The translations under genes were made by a program, and so were the position numbers. From Durusdinium trenchii (lineage: Eukaryota; Sar; Dinophyceae; Suessiales; Symbiodiniaceae): 64,000 nucleotides of DNA. Under the pieces are notes generated by a model. The model ran no database searches. It was given only the letters and a program-made list of their open reading frames with translations, and was not told the DNA's origin. The first letter of the stretch is position 1. Every line of letters starts with the position of its first letter. Location: positions 566,847-630,846 of the forward strand of contig CAXAMN010000001.1 in NCBI GenBank assembly GCA_963970005.1. The letters are read 5' to 3'. Positions 55,800 to 64,000 of the stretch are shown one piece after another.

Positions 55800-56194
55800 T
55801 CTTCCTCCCAGTTCCTGCCTGCCTTGGGCATGGCCTCGGACAAGGCCAGTAGGACTCGCAAAGCCGCAAAGCGGACCATGCTGTGCAGCTCCCCTTGGTT
55901 CGGGTCGGGGGGTTCAGCTGAGCCATCCGAGAGTTCCACCAGGGAATTGATATATCATGTTGGAATGTGCACATTGTTCACAGGCAAGTGCTGAAAAAGA
56001 GAGGGCACATTGTTCGCAAAGCGAGATGCCTTTTGCGCCTTTCCAATCTTTCTCTCTCGGCTTGGGGACATGTCGAACATTGCCCAACTGAACCTTGACG
56101 GAAAAATCCCTCCGACCCTCGCCTTGTGCTGTCAAGTCAAACCACAGGTCCAAGCCTGCCCGAAGAGCATTGAACACACCAGTCATCATCAAAC
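55800..56194 (-). CDS. Two phase-matched exons with an in-frame TGA
   Basis: Exon 56194-56094 (acceptor CACTCAAG, donor AAG/GTTCAG) encodes LMMTGVFNALRAGLDLWFDL, TAQGEGRRDFSVK. Exon 55990-55800 (acceptor CTCTCTTTTTCAG, donor GTGACA) encodes HLPVNNVHIPT, a TGA at 55957-55955, then YINSLVELSDGSAEPPDPNQ, GELHSMVRFAALRVLLALSE and AMPKAGRNWEE. The junction is phase 0. Without the TGA the exon would be open throughout, so the codon is either a decayed CGA/TGG, recoded, or an error. No family recognised. Confidence 0.75.
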
Positions 56195-56469
56195 CTTGAG
56201 TGTGCCACCACAAGGTAGAAGTAGTGGATGATTTGGCTGTGGGTCAAAACCGGGGCACCATGGTTGACTCCTGAAATGAACCGATCCCTTTATAAGGGAG
56301 TCTACTGACTATCAGAATAAACAACCACTGTCAGGCCAAACTTGTCAAAGCGAGAGCCTTACAGTATATGCGAACCTTCGATCTTTCTTGTGTGGATTCA
56401 TCAGACCAACCAAGGGAATCTCATCTTGATAAGAGATTCGGTAGGGATGTCAACCAAGGGTCTTTCCAG

Positions 56470-56611
56470 ATTGGACGGATGTCCATATTGTCTCAACAAA
56501 GCCAGATCGCTTCTCGTGGCGACTGCACGGGTCCATGTGGCGCCTGCTTCCAAAGGGGCCGACAAGTGTCGCCTGGCTCAGCAGCTCCAAACAGAACCAA
56601 ACCATGCATGA
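56470..56611 (+). CDS. Terminal exon with a CPYC motif
   Basis: Acceptor GGGTCTTTCCAG then LDGCPYCLNKARSLLVATAR, VHVAPASKGADKCRLAQQLQ and TEPNHA-stop. CPYC followed by two residues, K/A and LL is the active-site spacing of dithiol glutaredoxins (thiol-disulphide exchange with glutathione). The rest does not show the TVP or GG motifs of that family, so the link is weak. Two minus frames across it are also open. Confidence 0.4.
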
Positions 56612-57001
56612 ACATAGCCAGCACATGAATCGGACTGTTTGCTTGGTGATGCAATCGGATGATCTGATGATCGCACAAAAGGGTCTTTTGACGCATGTGG
56701 AAGCTTTCTAGATGGCAGGCGCAACACAGTCGGAGAAAACACCATAGCGGCTAGCCGCTAGACTCTAGTAAGAGTTAATTCTATAAAGCAGTATTACGTA
56801 TGTCTATATATATATATACACTTATAATATGTACATGTGGCCACCCAATGCATCCTACTTTCCTGCTGGAACTGGAAGGTATACGTATCCGTCCTAGCTG
56901 CCTTGCACTTTCCTGCAACCACGAACCAAAAAGCAACAAAACAAGACTTATATAACCCCATAATTATAACCACAATATGGCATCATATGGCCAAGAATCC
57001 G

Positions 57002-57178
57002 TCAATCTGTTGCTTGAGTATAAAAGAGTATCCAAAAAAACAGTGGCCTCCCTGCCAGTGCCACTGGAGTGAAATAAATGTCTGCAACACATGCCAATTC
57101 ATCTGCCTTTCCAGTCACAGCCCTGTACCTCAGCAAGTCACCCATATAAGCGAGAGTAGTGACCCCCCAGCGATCCCT
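57002..57178 (-). CDS. Candidate exon, possible membrane protein
   Basis: After CTTAAAG the minus frame reads RDRWGVTTLAYMGDLLRYRA, VTGKADELACVADIYFTPVA and LAGRPLFFWILFYTQ before a stop at 57002. An AG/GTACAG donor exists after GDLL. It is protein-like over its whole length, with a hydrophobic tail. No family recognised. Confidence 0.55.
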   Translation of the reverse strand, partial: RDRWGVTTLAYMGDLLRYRAVTGKADELACVADIYFTPVALAGRPLFFWILFYTQATD

Positions 57179-57325
57179 CTTTAAGCATGGACATACAGTC
57201 CCTGAAATAATCATGGACGTGGAAAACCACCTGTTTAAAAGGAAAATTGTCATACAAAAGGCAATCTTCCACTATAAGTGGCTTTAAATCTACTTCTGCA
57301 TGCTGTTCACTTCATTTCCCTTCTA

Positions 57326-57699
57326 TCAGTCTTTTGAGGTCTCCCCATCTTCATCCCAGGCGCCTGCGAACTTCTCCTGCTGCGCCCGAACCTGTGAGGA
57401 TCGCAGTGCTCCTGGAACAAAAGGTCAGCAGGTCTCAATGGCCAACTACTGAAGGACCAAACTGCCCAAATGTTCAGAGGAACGTATTAACGTATGCAAC
57501 AGAAGTTGCATCCATGATTCCATTGTAGAGGATCAAACGAAGCAACTCCTACCAAACACAAGCAGATCTCATCCAAGAGGGCGTATCCACCGACATCCAC
57601 CGACCATTCGTGGATGGATTTGGATCGCTTTTGAGAGTCCTCAACCAACCAGCGGACGGTCAGTGGTCCTTCTCTTTCGAGGGACAGAGGGGGGTGCAT
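57326..57699 (-). CDS. Two-exon segment with start codon
   Basis: ATG at 57699 opens MHPPLSLEREGPLTVRWLVE, DSQKRSKSIHEWSVDVGGYA and LLDEICLCL, then a GTAGGA donor at 57552. Exon 57411-57326 (acceptor CTTTTGTTCCAG) encodes ALRSSQVRAQQEKFAGAWDE and DGETSKD-stop, needing a phase-1 partner. The two are each convincing, but the direct junction is phase 0 to phase 1, so either another exon lies between or the second uses a different frame. The second part is helical. Confidence 0.65.
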
Positions 57700-58126
57700 T
57701 TCACATAGGAGGTGAAGTCAAGACGGTGAGGTCTTAGGTTTTTGGACAACTTGAAGGACAACATGGTCAACCGTCAAGTGAAGCAAACCAAAGAGTGGCC
57801 AGCTCTCCTAGGACACATCTGTATGGATGCGATAAAGTTCATCGCAGCCTGAGTCGACTGACGCTCCAGTCCAAGTCAAGAACGTTGAGTCCAAGTTCTT
57901 CACTGATACTTATTAAAGCAGCTGGAGATGCTTTTCAACAAATCATGAAATCCCGCTTTCCTACGGCTTGAGCAATCTATGAGCTGAGGGAAGCGTTTCT
58001 GTTGATTACTTCTGCTGCAGGTTCACAGTTTTGCTGCGCTTGTGTGGAGTGCCGCTGGACAACTGACGATGCATGATCAACTGACCAGTTATCCAAAAGT
58101 AATCCCAACTGCCGGTTGGTCCAATA

Positions 58127-58390
58127 GTGCGTCTCTTGCATGTGATTTCAACTGTATTCTGCGCTCGTTATAGAATGTCACAACATGGTGGTGTTTGCGC
58201 CTTTTTGTTTAACGGTTCAAGCATGTTCAAGCTCATATGTGTTCCAGTAAAGAAGGAGCTTGCCTTTGCAGTCTTTGTGGAGAACATGTGTGCGAAGAAC
58301 ACGCCAACCAACGTGCTGTGCTCCTCAACAGGGGACGTTGCCCTATCATCCAGTGATCAAAGGCCGCTCGCTGATCGCTTAGTTGAGTGA
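58127..58390 (+). CDS. Plus-strand exon, unknown protein
   Basis: 87 open codons starting at RLLHVISTVFCARYRMSQHG, then GVCAFLFNGSSMFKLICVPV, KKELAFAVFVENMCAKNTPT and SSSDQRPLADRLVE-stop. An acceptor GTCCAATAG precedes it. Composition is natural with alternating hydrophobic residues as in beta strands. No family recognised. 57720-58120 holds nothing clear. Confidence 0.5.
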   Translation: MRLLHVISTVFCARYRMSQHGGVCAFLFNGSSMFKLICVPVKKELAFAVFVENMCAKNTPTNVLCSSTGDVALSSSDQRPLADRLVE

Positions 58391-58526
58391 GGTCTGTTCA
58401 TTGCAACCAACGTCAAATGCCAAGTAATGTGTGTCAAGGCCAACCGCTTCCAAAGCAATGCTTTTCACGGTCACTGGTCATATGCATTCGCGAAGCTAGC
58501 TACTATAGAAGCAAATAGATAACAAC

Positions 58527-58579
58527 GTGAGCTGTCTCTTCCTGCCGGACCTTGCACCTCAAGGGCGATGCTTCATGAT
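58527..58579 (-). CDS. Short charged exon
   Basis: Acceptor GTGTGGAG, donor CAC/GTTGTT. It starts with two codon-completing bases, then HEASPLRCKVRQEETAH, ending in phase 0. Isolated, with 58580-58720 empty. Confidence 0.45.
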
Positions 58580-58728
58580 CTCCACACGCTATTGTTTGGC
58601 ACAGCCGGGCACACTGATTGATTTAAGGGCACACTGTCGAGGATCCAGGTGCAAAATCCATGGTTCTTAGTGATACCTAATGATACCTCCAGTATCCTTG
58701 AGGTGTCTAGGTTCTTGCTGCAACATAT

Positions 58729-58901
58729 TCACATGGAATAACAGGCCATGTAGCTCCACAGCAAACCGCCAATGATGAACACAATTCCTTTGCAGATCGA
58801 ATTTACCACACCCAATGCACAGCTATCAGGATCTGGGTCAAGGGTATCCATCCCATTAATCAAGCTTGTATTCCAGAACCCTTTGTCGGACCTGTTCAAT
58901 A
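58729..58901 (-). CDS. C-terminal exon with a membrane helix
   Basis: After acceptor TTGGCATCAG the frame encodes LNRSDKGFWNTSLINGMDTL, DPDPDSCALGVVNSICKGIV and FIIGGLLWSYMACYSM-stop. The last 25 residues form a clear transmembrane segment, so the product is likely a membrane protein with a short C-terminal tail. The DPDPDSC stretch before it is acidic. No family recognised. Confidence 0.65.
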
Positions 58902-59073
58902 CTGATGCCAATCGTTTTCTCCCAACAAGTTTGACCCGTAATCATTAAGTATTCATGGATCTGATCTGGGGTGTTCCCTTCATTCTGCAGTGCGTTCAAT
59001 TCCTTGTCCATCTACCGTGGGTCTCATGAAATTCCACACCTGCCAAGATACGCAAAGCCGTTTGCTTCTCCAG

Positions 59074-59155
59074 CGAGACGACATCGAGCTCGATGTCTTG
59101 GAAAGACTTTGGATCGCCTGGAAATCGCCAAAGTCAAAGTGCAAGAAGCTGCTAG
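59074..59155 (+). CDS. Helical exon running into a TACTAG repeat
   Basis: Acceptor TTTGCTTCTCCAG, then in one frame RDDIELDVLERLWIAWKSPK, in another ARCLGKTLDRLEIAKVKVQE. Both are helical; the first looks more natural. The exon runs directly into GCTGCTAGTAGCGATGCCC, the repeat at 59148. Confidence 0.5.
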
Positions 59156-59243
59156 TAGCGATGCCCTTGTTACTAGTAGCTTCTTGCTCCTAGTACTGTA
59201 GTAATGCCAGGAGCTACTAGTAGCTTCTTGCTACCAGTAGCCC
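59148..59243. repeat. TACTAG-type dispersed repeat
   Basis: GCTAGTAGCGATGCCCTTGT, TACTAGTAGCTTCTTGCTCC, TAGTAATGCCAGGAGCTACT and AGTAGCTTCTTGCTACCAGT in tandem. It combines the words of the copies at 1-135 and 11543-11600. Confidence 0.85.
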
Positions 59244-59271
59244 ACCCCAAGCTTAAAGGCCAAAGATCTCT

Positions 59272-59642
59272 TCAAAGAGTCTGCTTACCCTTTCTCTGAA
59301 TTTCCCTGACCTGCCGATAATTTGTACGTTGTTTTGCACAAAGAAAACCATTAAAACAAAACAAAGCCATCGATTTCGCAGCATGGACCCACAAAACATC
59401 AAGAACATGCCCAAACCCGTGTCTAGATAGGATCCGAGTCCCGCTGTGAAACGAATTCTTCCGGGAGAAAGACGGACACCAGTCTCCCGGCACGGTCTTC
59501 CTCGCCTCCATGAGCTGGCTCAAGTATCGGAAGAGCATGGGCTTCCCGGCCTTATCGGACGGAACCAGGAGACGAGAAGGCCGCATGACGTGTCCACGCG
59601 TCCACACGCGACGCATGGGCTTCCACGTCCACAAGCCTCGTT
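59272..59642 (-). CDS. Basic coding exon, about 120 codons
   Basis: Frame from about 59642 reads LWTWKPMRRVWTRGHVMRPS, RLLVPSDKAGKPMLFRYLSQ, LMEARKTVPGDWCPSFSRKN, then HGFGHVLDVLWVHAAKSMAL and ends REIQRKGKQTL at 59272. It is basic and aromatic. The first 70 codons are GC-rich and the more secure. Plus ORFs on the same bases (59446-59743) are also open. Function unknown. Confidence 0.55.
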
Positions 59643-59675
59643 TTTTGGGCTTATATAAATGTACAGGATACCTAA

Positions 59676-59942
59676 TTAGGTGTCCAATGTTCTGTCCTGC
59701 AAAAAGGGATGGGATTTTAAAGCTGCACGCACATCACCCCTAAGAAAACACTCGTTAATGGACACATTGGTTTGGCCATGGACCAGCCTCCTTGACAGTT
59801 TGGGCTTATCCAACTGCTGAACCATATAGCCCTCGACATGATAAACCACCGTTGCAGATATAGTTTTTGGAACAAGGATTGCCAGCCAAATCAGAAGACT
59901 GCGCACTATGGCAAAGCCAGGCAAGGGGCAAGGGGCAACCAC
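59676..59942 (-). CDS. Membrane-type C-terminal frame
   Basis: 88 codons: APCPLPGFAIVRSLLIWLAI, LVPKTISATVVYHVEGYMVQ, QLDKPKLSRRLVHGQTNVSI, then FLRGDVRAALKSHPFLQDRT-stop. A hydrophobic segment lies at residues 10-25. It follows the 59272-59642 exon upstream on the same strand. No family recognised. Confidence 0.55.
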   Translation of the reverse strand: MVAPCPLPGFAIVRSLLIWLAILVPKTISATVVYHVEGYMVQQLDKPKLSRRLVHGQTNVSINECFLRGDVRAALKSHPFLQDRTLDT

Positions 59943-60124
59943 ATCACACTATCTTGGATATTCACCGACAAACATGCACCCTGGTAGAGAGCCCTCGGAA
60001 CTTTGACCGGACCTTACAAATGATCATTGAGCCAAGGGGAAATGGACAATGCAGTCAAGGTCCGCACCCTCAAATATCACATCTCAATACATGCAGTAAA
60101 TACAATGGATGGCAGCCATATTAT

Positions 60125-60232
60125 TGGAGGTTGGAGGCCTTCGCTCTTAGGTTGGAGGCCACTTAGGTTGGAGGCCTTCGCTAGTAGGTTGGAGGCGGCA
60201 TGGCTAGTAGGTTGGAGGGCATCGCTAATAAC
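60125..60232. repeat. AGGTTGGAGGC short tandem repeat
   Basis: Five imperfect copies of about 20 bases: GGTTGGAGGCCTTCGCT, then AGGTTGGAGGCCACTT, AGGTTGGAGGCCTTCGCTAGT, AGGTTGGAGGCGGCATGGCTAG and AGGTTGGAGGGCATCGCTAA. CTAGTAGG and GCATCGCTA echo the TACTAG family. Confidence 0.8.
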
Positions 60233-60390
60233 AAACGTGTCACGTGTCTCTCTGTCTCCCAAGTATGAGTTGAAGAGTCACCTGTGCACGCTGGAATATT
60301 CCAGTTGGCTTCCAAGGTGCTAAGATCTCACTGGAAAGGCACAGGATGTCCATCACCTGTCTTGCTCACTGGGTGACACATTAGAGCAAA

Positions 60391-60451
60391 TCAGTTTCTC
60401 TTGGAGTCCAAAGCAGAACGGATGCTTCCTCCCTTCCTTCTAAGCAACTCC
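60391..60451 (-). CDS. Short C-terminal exon
   Basis: Acceptor AAAGCCTCCAG then ELLRRKGGSIRSALDSKRN and a TGA, with one codon-completing base at the start. It is basic and helical. Isolated; 60460-60660 holds nothing else. Confidence 0.5.
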
Positions 60452-60667
60452 CTGGAGGCTTTGCATGCCCAATAAGAAAAGCACTGTTGCTTTTGATGTC
60501 AGCCATTGACCCACACCCACTTGTTCCCAAAGAAAACCCCATTTAGAAGAAACACAGTCATTAGATTTGGCAATTCACCTCCCTGAGCAATACTACTTCA
60601 AACGACAAAACACCTACACATTTGTATGGGCAAGCGTATAACGACATACTCACATTGCAAATATGTT

Positions 60668-61035
60668 TCACATATTCAAGGCTGATGGTCTTTGTTCTCC
60701 CTGGAGGAAGTTTTCTTCATGTTGGTATGCCGTGCAGCGACTCAATGGTCTCCCTTCGACTCGATGGTCTCGGATCTTCAAGCACGTCCAAAATCCACTT
60801 TGATCCAAGCGGCGCAACAAAAGGCAGCACTTGGGAGTTGTTTCTTCATGCTGAGCCGCATGAGCCAGCTCAAAAGCTGTGACCACACCTCTTCATCCTG
60901 GCCGCTTGGTGGTATAGTATTATATATGTCACCTCCTGAAAGCAGGGTAAACAAAATAAAGAAGAACACCTCCTTGGATGGCTGCCAAATTCCAGGGAGC
61001 AAGGCCATGGGACTGTGCAAAAAAGCCCTACCCAA
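60668..61035. other. Contested coding block, four open frames
   Basis: Minus: acceptor CAAGCGGCCAG at 60898 leads to DEEVWSQLLSWLMRLSMKKQ, LPSAAFCCAAWIKVDFG and a GTGCTT donor. Plus: one frame reads LHVGMPCSDSMVSLRLDGLG, GSTWELFLHAEPHEPAQKL-stop; another reads ARPKSTLIQAAQQKAALGSC. The minus reading has matching splice sites and the local strand bias, so I favour it, but coding on at least one strand is the only safe statement. Confidence 0.45.
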
Positions 61036-61152
61036 AAAATCACAAAAGAGATGCGCTAGTTGCTATTTGATCTATTTGCAGGGCTATCAGGTCCTTCTCA
61101 ACGACCCGTTTGATGAATGAACACTTCTTTACAACTTAGGCAACGCTTCAAC

Positions 61153-61242
61153 TCAAAAAAGGCTCGACTTAGCGACGGCCTTGAGCTGCACCAAAGCTTC
61201 AGCAAGTTTTGAGAGCTGCTCCAGGAATTCCAGGCAAACTGC
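61153..61242 (-). CDS. Coiled-coil terminal exon
   Basis: Acceptor AACTCCTCCAG then AVCLEFLEQLSKLAEALVQL, KAVAKSSLF and a TGA, phase 0. Leu and Ala occupy heptad a/d positions throughout, a classic short coiled coil. Function unknown. Confidence 0.7.
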   Translation of the reverse strand, partial: AVCLEFLEQLSKLAEALVQLKAVAKSSLF

Positions 61243-61411
61243 CTGGAGGAGTTGTCATGGGATATGATTCTGCAGACCAAACTTCACACCCTAGAACTAC
61301 GTAGGTACTGTAACTAGGATGAACTGATGGTCAACTGCTCCCAACCAAGGATCCACTGGGCTCGCTACATCCACACTGAATTAAATCCAAATCACCATGG
61401 TTCAACATGAC

Positions 61412-61661
61412 TCATGTTCCACTCAGCAACAAGAGGCTTGTACATTCTTCTTGGCACCACAAGACTTTTTCGGTGCTGAACCTTGGTCGACTCCTGCCCC
61501 AGCTGTCATGTGGAATATCAACACCAGTGTATAACTGGGGCTTTCGTGATGCTGCCATATGCCACCTCCGGTCAAACATCACAAAGAGTACAGTTGCACT
61601 AGCCATTCCAAGATTAGTCTCCTCGTCTCTGTCGGCACTGGCTCTGATGGCAAGCAGCCTC
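61412..61661 (-). CDS. Minus-strand exon, unknown protein
   Basis: Acceptor TGCTCTTGAG then LLAIRASADRDEETNLGMAS, ATVLFVMFDRRWHMAASRKP, QLYTGVDIPHDSWGRSRPRF and a frame to a TGA at 61412. A mixed alpha/beta composition. The antisense plus ORF (61407-61679) is open but Ser/Leu-rich. No family recognised. Confidence 0.6.
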
Positions 61662-61993
61662 AAGAGCACAAGTTTATGAGTGATCTCCTTTCAAAAATCG
61701 CAATTGCAAGTCCGCAGTAGTTGCCCAGTTACCCATTATCGTCTTCTTCCATGACCCTGAATCACAGCAGTGCCATGTGCAGGGCTACCCTTCGAGGGGA
61801 AAAACAAATATATAGAACGTCAGTCAATGTAGTCCGTACGTCTTGAAGTTGATCAAATGAGCTTTTCTCAAAATCAAGCACTCTTGAGAATTGTAGGCAT
61901 CACCCAACCTAGAGGGCCCGCTAGAGGTGCATTTCTTTCGATGCTAAGCAGGCGGAAGCGATTGATTAAGACCAAACAGTCAACACAAAACAC

Positions 61994-62067
61994 CCGAAGC
62001 GTGGAGCCATCTTCCACGAGTTTCATGTCGGTCGATGGAGAGAGTTCCGGATGGGTCCGAGAACCAC
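61994..62067 (-). CDS. Exon, unknown protein
   Basis: Acceptor GTTCAAG and donor CGG/GTGTTTTG bracket one base plus WFSDPSGTLSIDRHETRGRW and LHAS, ending in phase 1. A second minus frame (STDMKLVEDGSTLRVFCVDC) and a plus frame (KTKQSTQNTRSVEPSSTSFM) are also open. Splice sites favour the first. 62150-62880 has no supported gene. Confidence 0.45.
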
Positions 62068-62891
62068 CTTGAACTCCGAGCAGAGACATGTTCTGGAACC
62101 AACACTCTAATTGGTTGAAACAAAACACATCCCTAGATACATATACGGTCATAATTATTGATTGTATACATTATGCTACATTATGTATCTGCGGAAAACA
62201 TGCACACAACGAACTCTGCTGCTTGTAGAATAAAATCAACAACACAATTGGACAATCGCACTGACTGACCCAAAACCAACACGTCAACATGTGACTCTTT
62301 TTAACAATCCGAGACAGTTTCAGCTGGGGAGCGCTGATGCCAGCGAACCTCCTGCATGTGCTCCTGATGTGAGAATAAACTGTTTCTACCAGTTTCTACT
62401 ACAGTGCAGGCCTCATTATGGCTAAACCCTTTCAAAGCATAGTAGCCAAGCAATCAACCTTTCCAACAAAAGAAACAGAATCTGTGCTCTACTTTGTGTC
62501 ACGATCTCAATCAAGCCAGATTGAGTGTCATCTTGTTTACCCACACACCCACACACCCAGACATTGATCGGCCATGTTCGTGCGAACCCAAGTGGAACTG
62601 ATGTTCTACCCTTTGAGCTGCGCGGCAGTCTGCAATCCATGGCAAAGAACTGACAAAAAACATCTTTCGACAAACATTTGCCTCTGGTTCTTGCTGGTAC
62701 AATGTATTACAGTAAGAATGAACACAATCCAAACAGCTCGCCATCTCTGTCTGTCATTGAAAACAGGACTCTAGCCGCTGGCCCCGAATGATGTTTAATC
62801 TATATATTTCATATTTGGATGTATTCGGATCAATATTCCACGAACGATGAACGGAACCACTCACGGTCCACTTCAAGCGGTCCAGTTGATC

Positions 62892-62983
62892 GATGTCTCT
62901 CTCTCTCTCTCTCTCCTGCAAGTGCATCTGCGGAAGAGATGAGCATCGCAAAGAAGACGCGCATCACCCAGATCAGCTGCTGA
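62892..62983 (+). CDS. Short exon after a TC-repeat pyrimidine tract
   Basis: A run of about eleven TC dinucleotides (62893-62914) ends in CCTGCAAG. From 62923 one base plus ASAEEMSIAKKTRITQISC is encoded, with a TGA at 62983. The TC run would make an ideal pyrimidine tract. A GC donor near the end is possible. A similar CT run at 26418-26449 precedes coding-like sequence. Confidence 0.4.
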
Positions 62984-63124
62984 TGCCTCGCGTGAGTCAA
63001 TCGGCAAAGGCCTTGTTCAGCATATCATATGCAAATATGGAAATGGAACAACAGTGTCTGTAAAACCATATATATGCTGACATTGATAATTACTACTTGT
63101 TCCTCCACGAGCATTTTTTTCACG

Positions 63125-63705
63125 TCAGCAAGTAGTCGCCACTCCCTCCTTCTCTCATGACTTCCCACTTCGCTTGCACCAGCTCTGCGTGCTCCGCTCA
63201 GTGCCTGCGCATGGCCGCCAGTTGCTCCAAGGCTCTGCTGAGCTGCGGCAGCTCGGAGATGGCGCCAGAGGCCTTTGTTCAACTTGTCCCACGTAAGGAA
63301 GTTCTGCTCTTTGCCACATAAGTTTCACAGCTTGTTGAGGACTATAGGACTGAATCTACATCATTGGTGTAGGTTTCATATTTCTACAGGAACATGCACT
63401 CTTGTCAGCTGATTTTCTGTTTGCAAGAACATCTCGCAGGAAGTATTACTTCATTCTTGCGGACTCCTGGCCCAATGATCCGTCGACTCTGCATGACTGC
63501 ACATGCTCGATCAAACATACATGTTACATACATGTTACATGCGAGACACACGCTTTGGAGCGTTTGTAAAAACACAGGTGTTTCAGATTTACTTGGCAAA
63601 CTTCCAACTTTGCGAACTTCCGAAACGTGTCCAACTTCACCCAGTGGCGGCCAACGGTGATGCTGCGTAGAGGTTTGCGGCTGCGGCTGCTGAGGTCGTC
63701 AGCCA
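63125..63705 (-). CDS. Three phase-0 exons, coiled coil with in-frame TGA
   Basis: Exon 63705-63593 (acceptor GCCAAG, donor CAA/GTAAAT) encodes ADDLSSRSRKPLRSITVGRH, WVKLDTFRKFAKLEVCQ. Exon 63488-63450 (acceptor GTCATGCAG, donor GAA/GTAATA) encodes SRRIIGPGVRKNE. Exon from 63272 (acceptor GAACAAAG) encodes ASGAISELPQLSRALEQLAA, MRRH, a TGA at 63200-63198, then AEHAELVQAKWEVMREGG. Junctions agree in phase 0. A second minus frame (RHLRAAAAQQSLGATGGHAQ) has no stop and starts in phase 0 from TTG, so the TGA may mark a shadow frame, though its coil is textbook. Confidence 0.75.
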
Positions 63706-64000
63706 CTTGGCTTGACTGTCACTGCCTCGATAAGAGTCGCGACCAGAAATACGTGGAACGGTGGACTTGGGAAAATAACCATGGGCGTTTAGATCCGATG
63801 GAATTAGATGAATCTATATTATATGAATCTATACTGTATACTCACTTCCGACTATTCCCCTAATGAACTAGGCATGACTCGTGCGTCCCCAAGTGAACCA
63901 AAACATATTTGCAGCACTTCCACGTGAAACCCACTCCAAAGCTTAAGTCCCATGGTCGTCAAAGTGATCAAAAGACTCGCCATGATTGAATCGCCTCACT

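Noticed and set aside
1..64000. Dinoflagellate spliced-leader relics, tRNA, rRNA or snRNA genes
   Set aside because: I looked for the end of the leader (CCATTTTGGCTCAAG), for T-loop words such as GGTTCGAATCC and for conserved rRNA words, and found none. A covariance-model scan would be needed to be certain.
1..64000. CRISPR arrays, bacterial operons, phage or plasmid features
   Set aside because: Repeats here are dispersed or contiguous tandem, without regular unique spacers, and coding is split by introns.

Overview
The window looks like nuclear DNA of a dinoflagellate, most likely a Symbiodiniaceae symbiont. This is inferred from sequence alone. Signs are: genes split into many small exons (19 to about 270 nt) whose reading phases match across introns; donors that are GT but also GC and GA, with AG acceptors that often precede G; a dispersed CTACTAGTAGC-type repeat; a WDDRDGP...GWWFG motif that I recall from predicted dinoflagellate proteins; a LINE-type retroelement remnant; and no prokaryotic features. 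No tRNA, rRNA or CRISPR was seen. Almost all exon calls are my own ab initio readings (splice site, phase, residue composition), and boundaries need transcript support.

Layout. 0-4.1 kb: a minus-strand coiled-coil gene running off the left edge. 6.8-10.8 kb: minus-strand coding blocks around a dead LINE fragment. 12.1-13.5 kb: a minus coiled-coil gene. 13.7-15.2 kb: a four-exon minus gene with the WWFG module. 16-21 kb: scattered single exons on both strands. 21-31 kb: a long run of minus coiled-coil exons, with a six-exon phase-consistent chain at 26.6-29.9 kb. 31.8-33.3 kb: a five-exon minus gene with its start codon and no recognised family. 34.2-35.2 kb: a METTL7-like SAM methyltransferase.

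36.5-39.2 kb is a degenerate TTTACAAAG satellite whose two ends are inverted relative to its core. 39.9-40.3 kb carries a second methyltransferase-like exon with a frame break. 41-46 kb has short exons on both strands. 46.7-46.8 kb has a perfect palindrome followed by a long hairpin. 47.4-49.4 kb is a four-exon minus gene. 50-54 kb holds several well-supported minus exons with two plus exons among them. 55-64 kb has many minus exons, two of which carry an in-frame TGA inside otherwise excellent coding sequence.

Most coding is on the minus strand, as expected for dinoflagellates, where genes often lie in one-direction blocks. Products are mainly coiled-coil proteins of unknown function. I see no operon or known pathway linking the genes. 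In many GC-rich stretches all frames are open on both strands, so a long ORF alone is weak evidence; I gave weight to splice sites and phase agreement.
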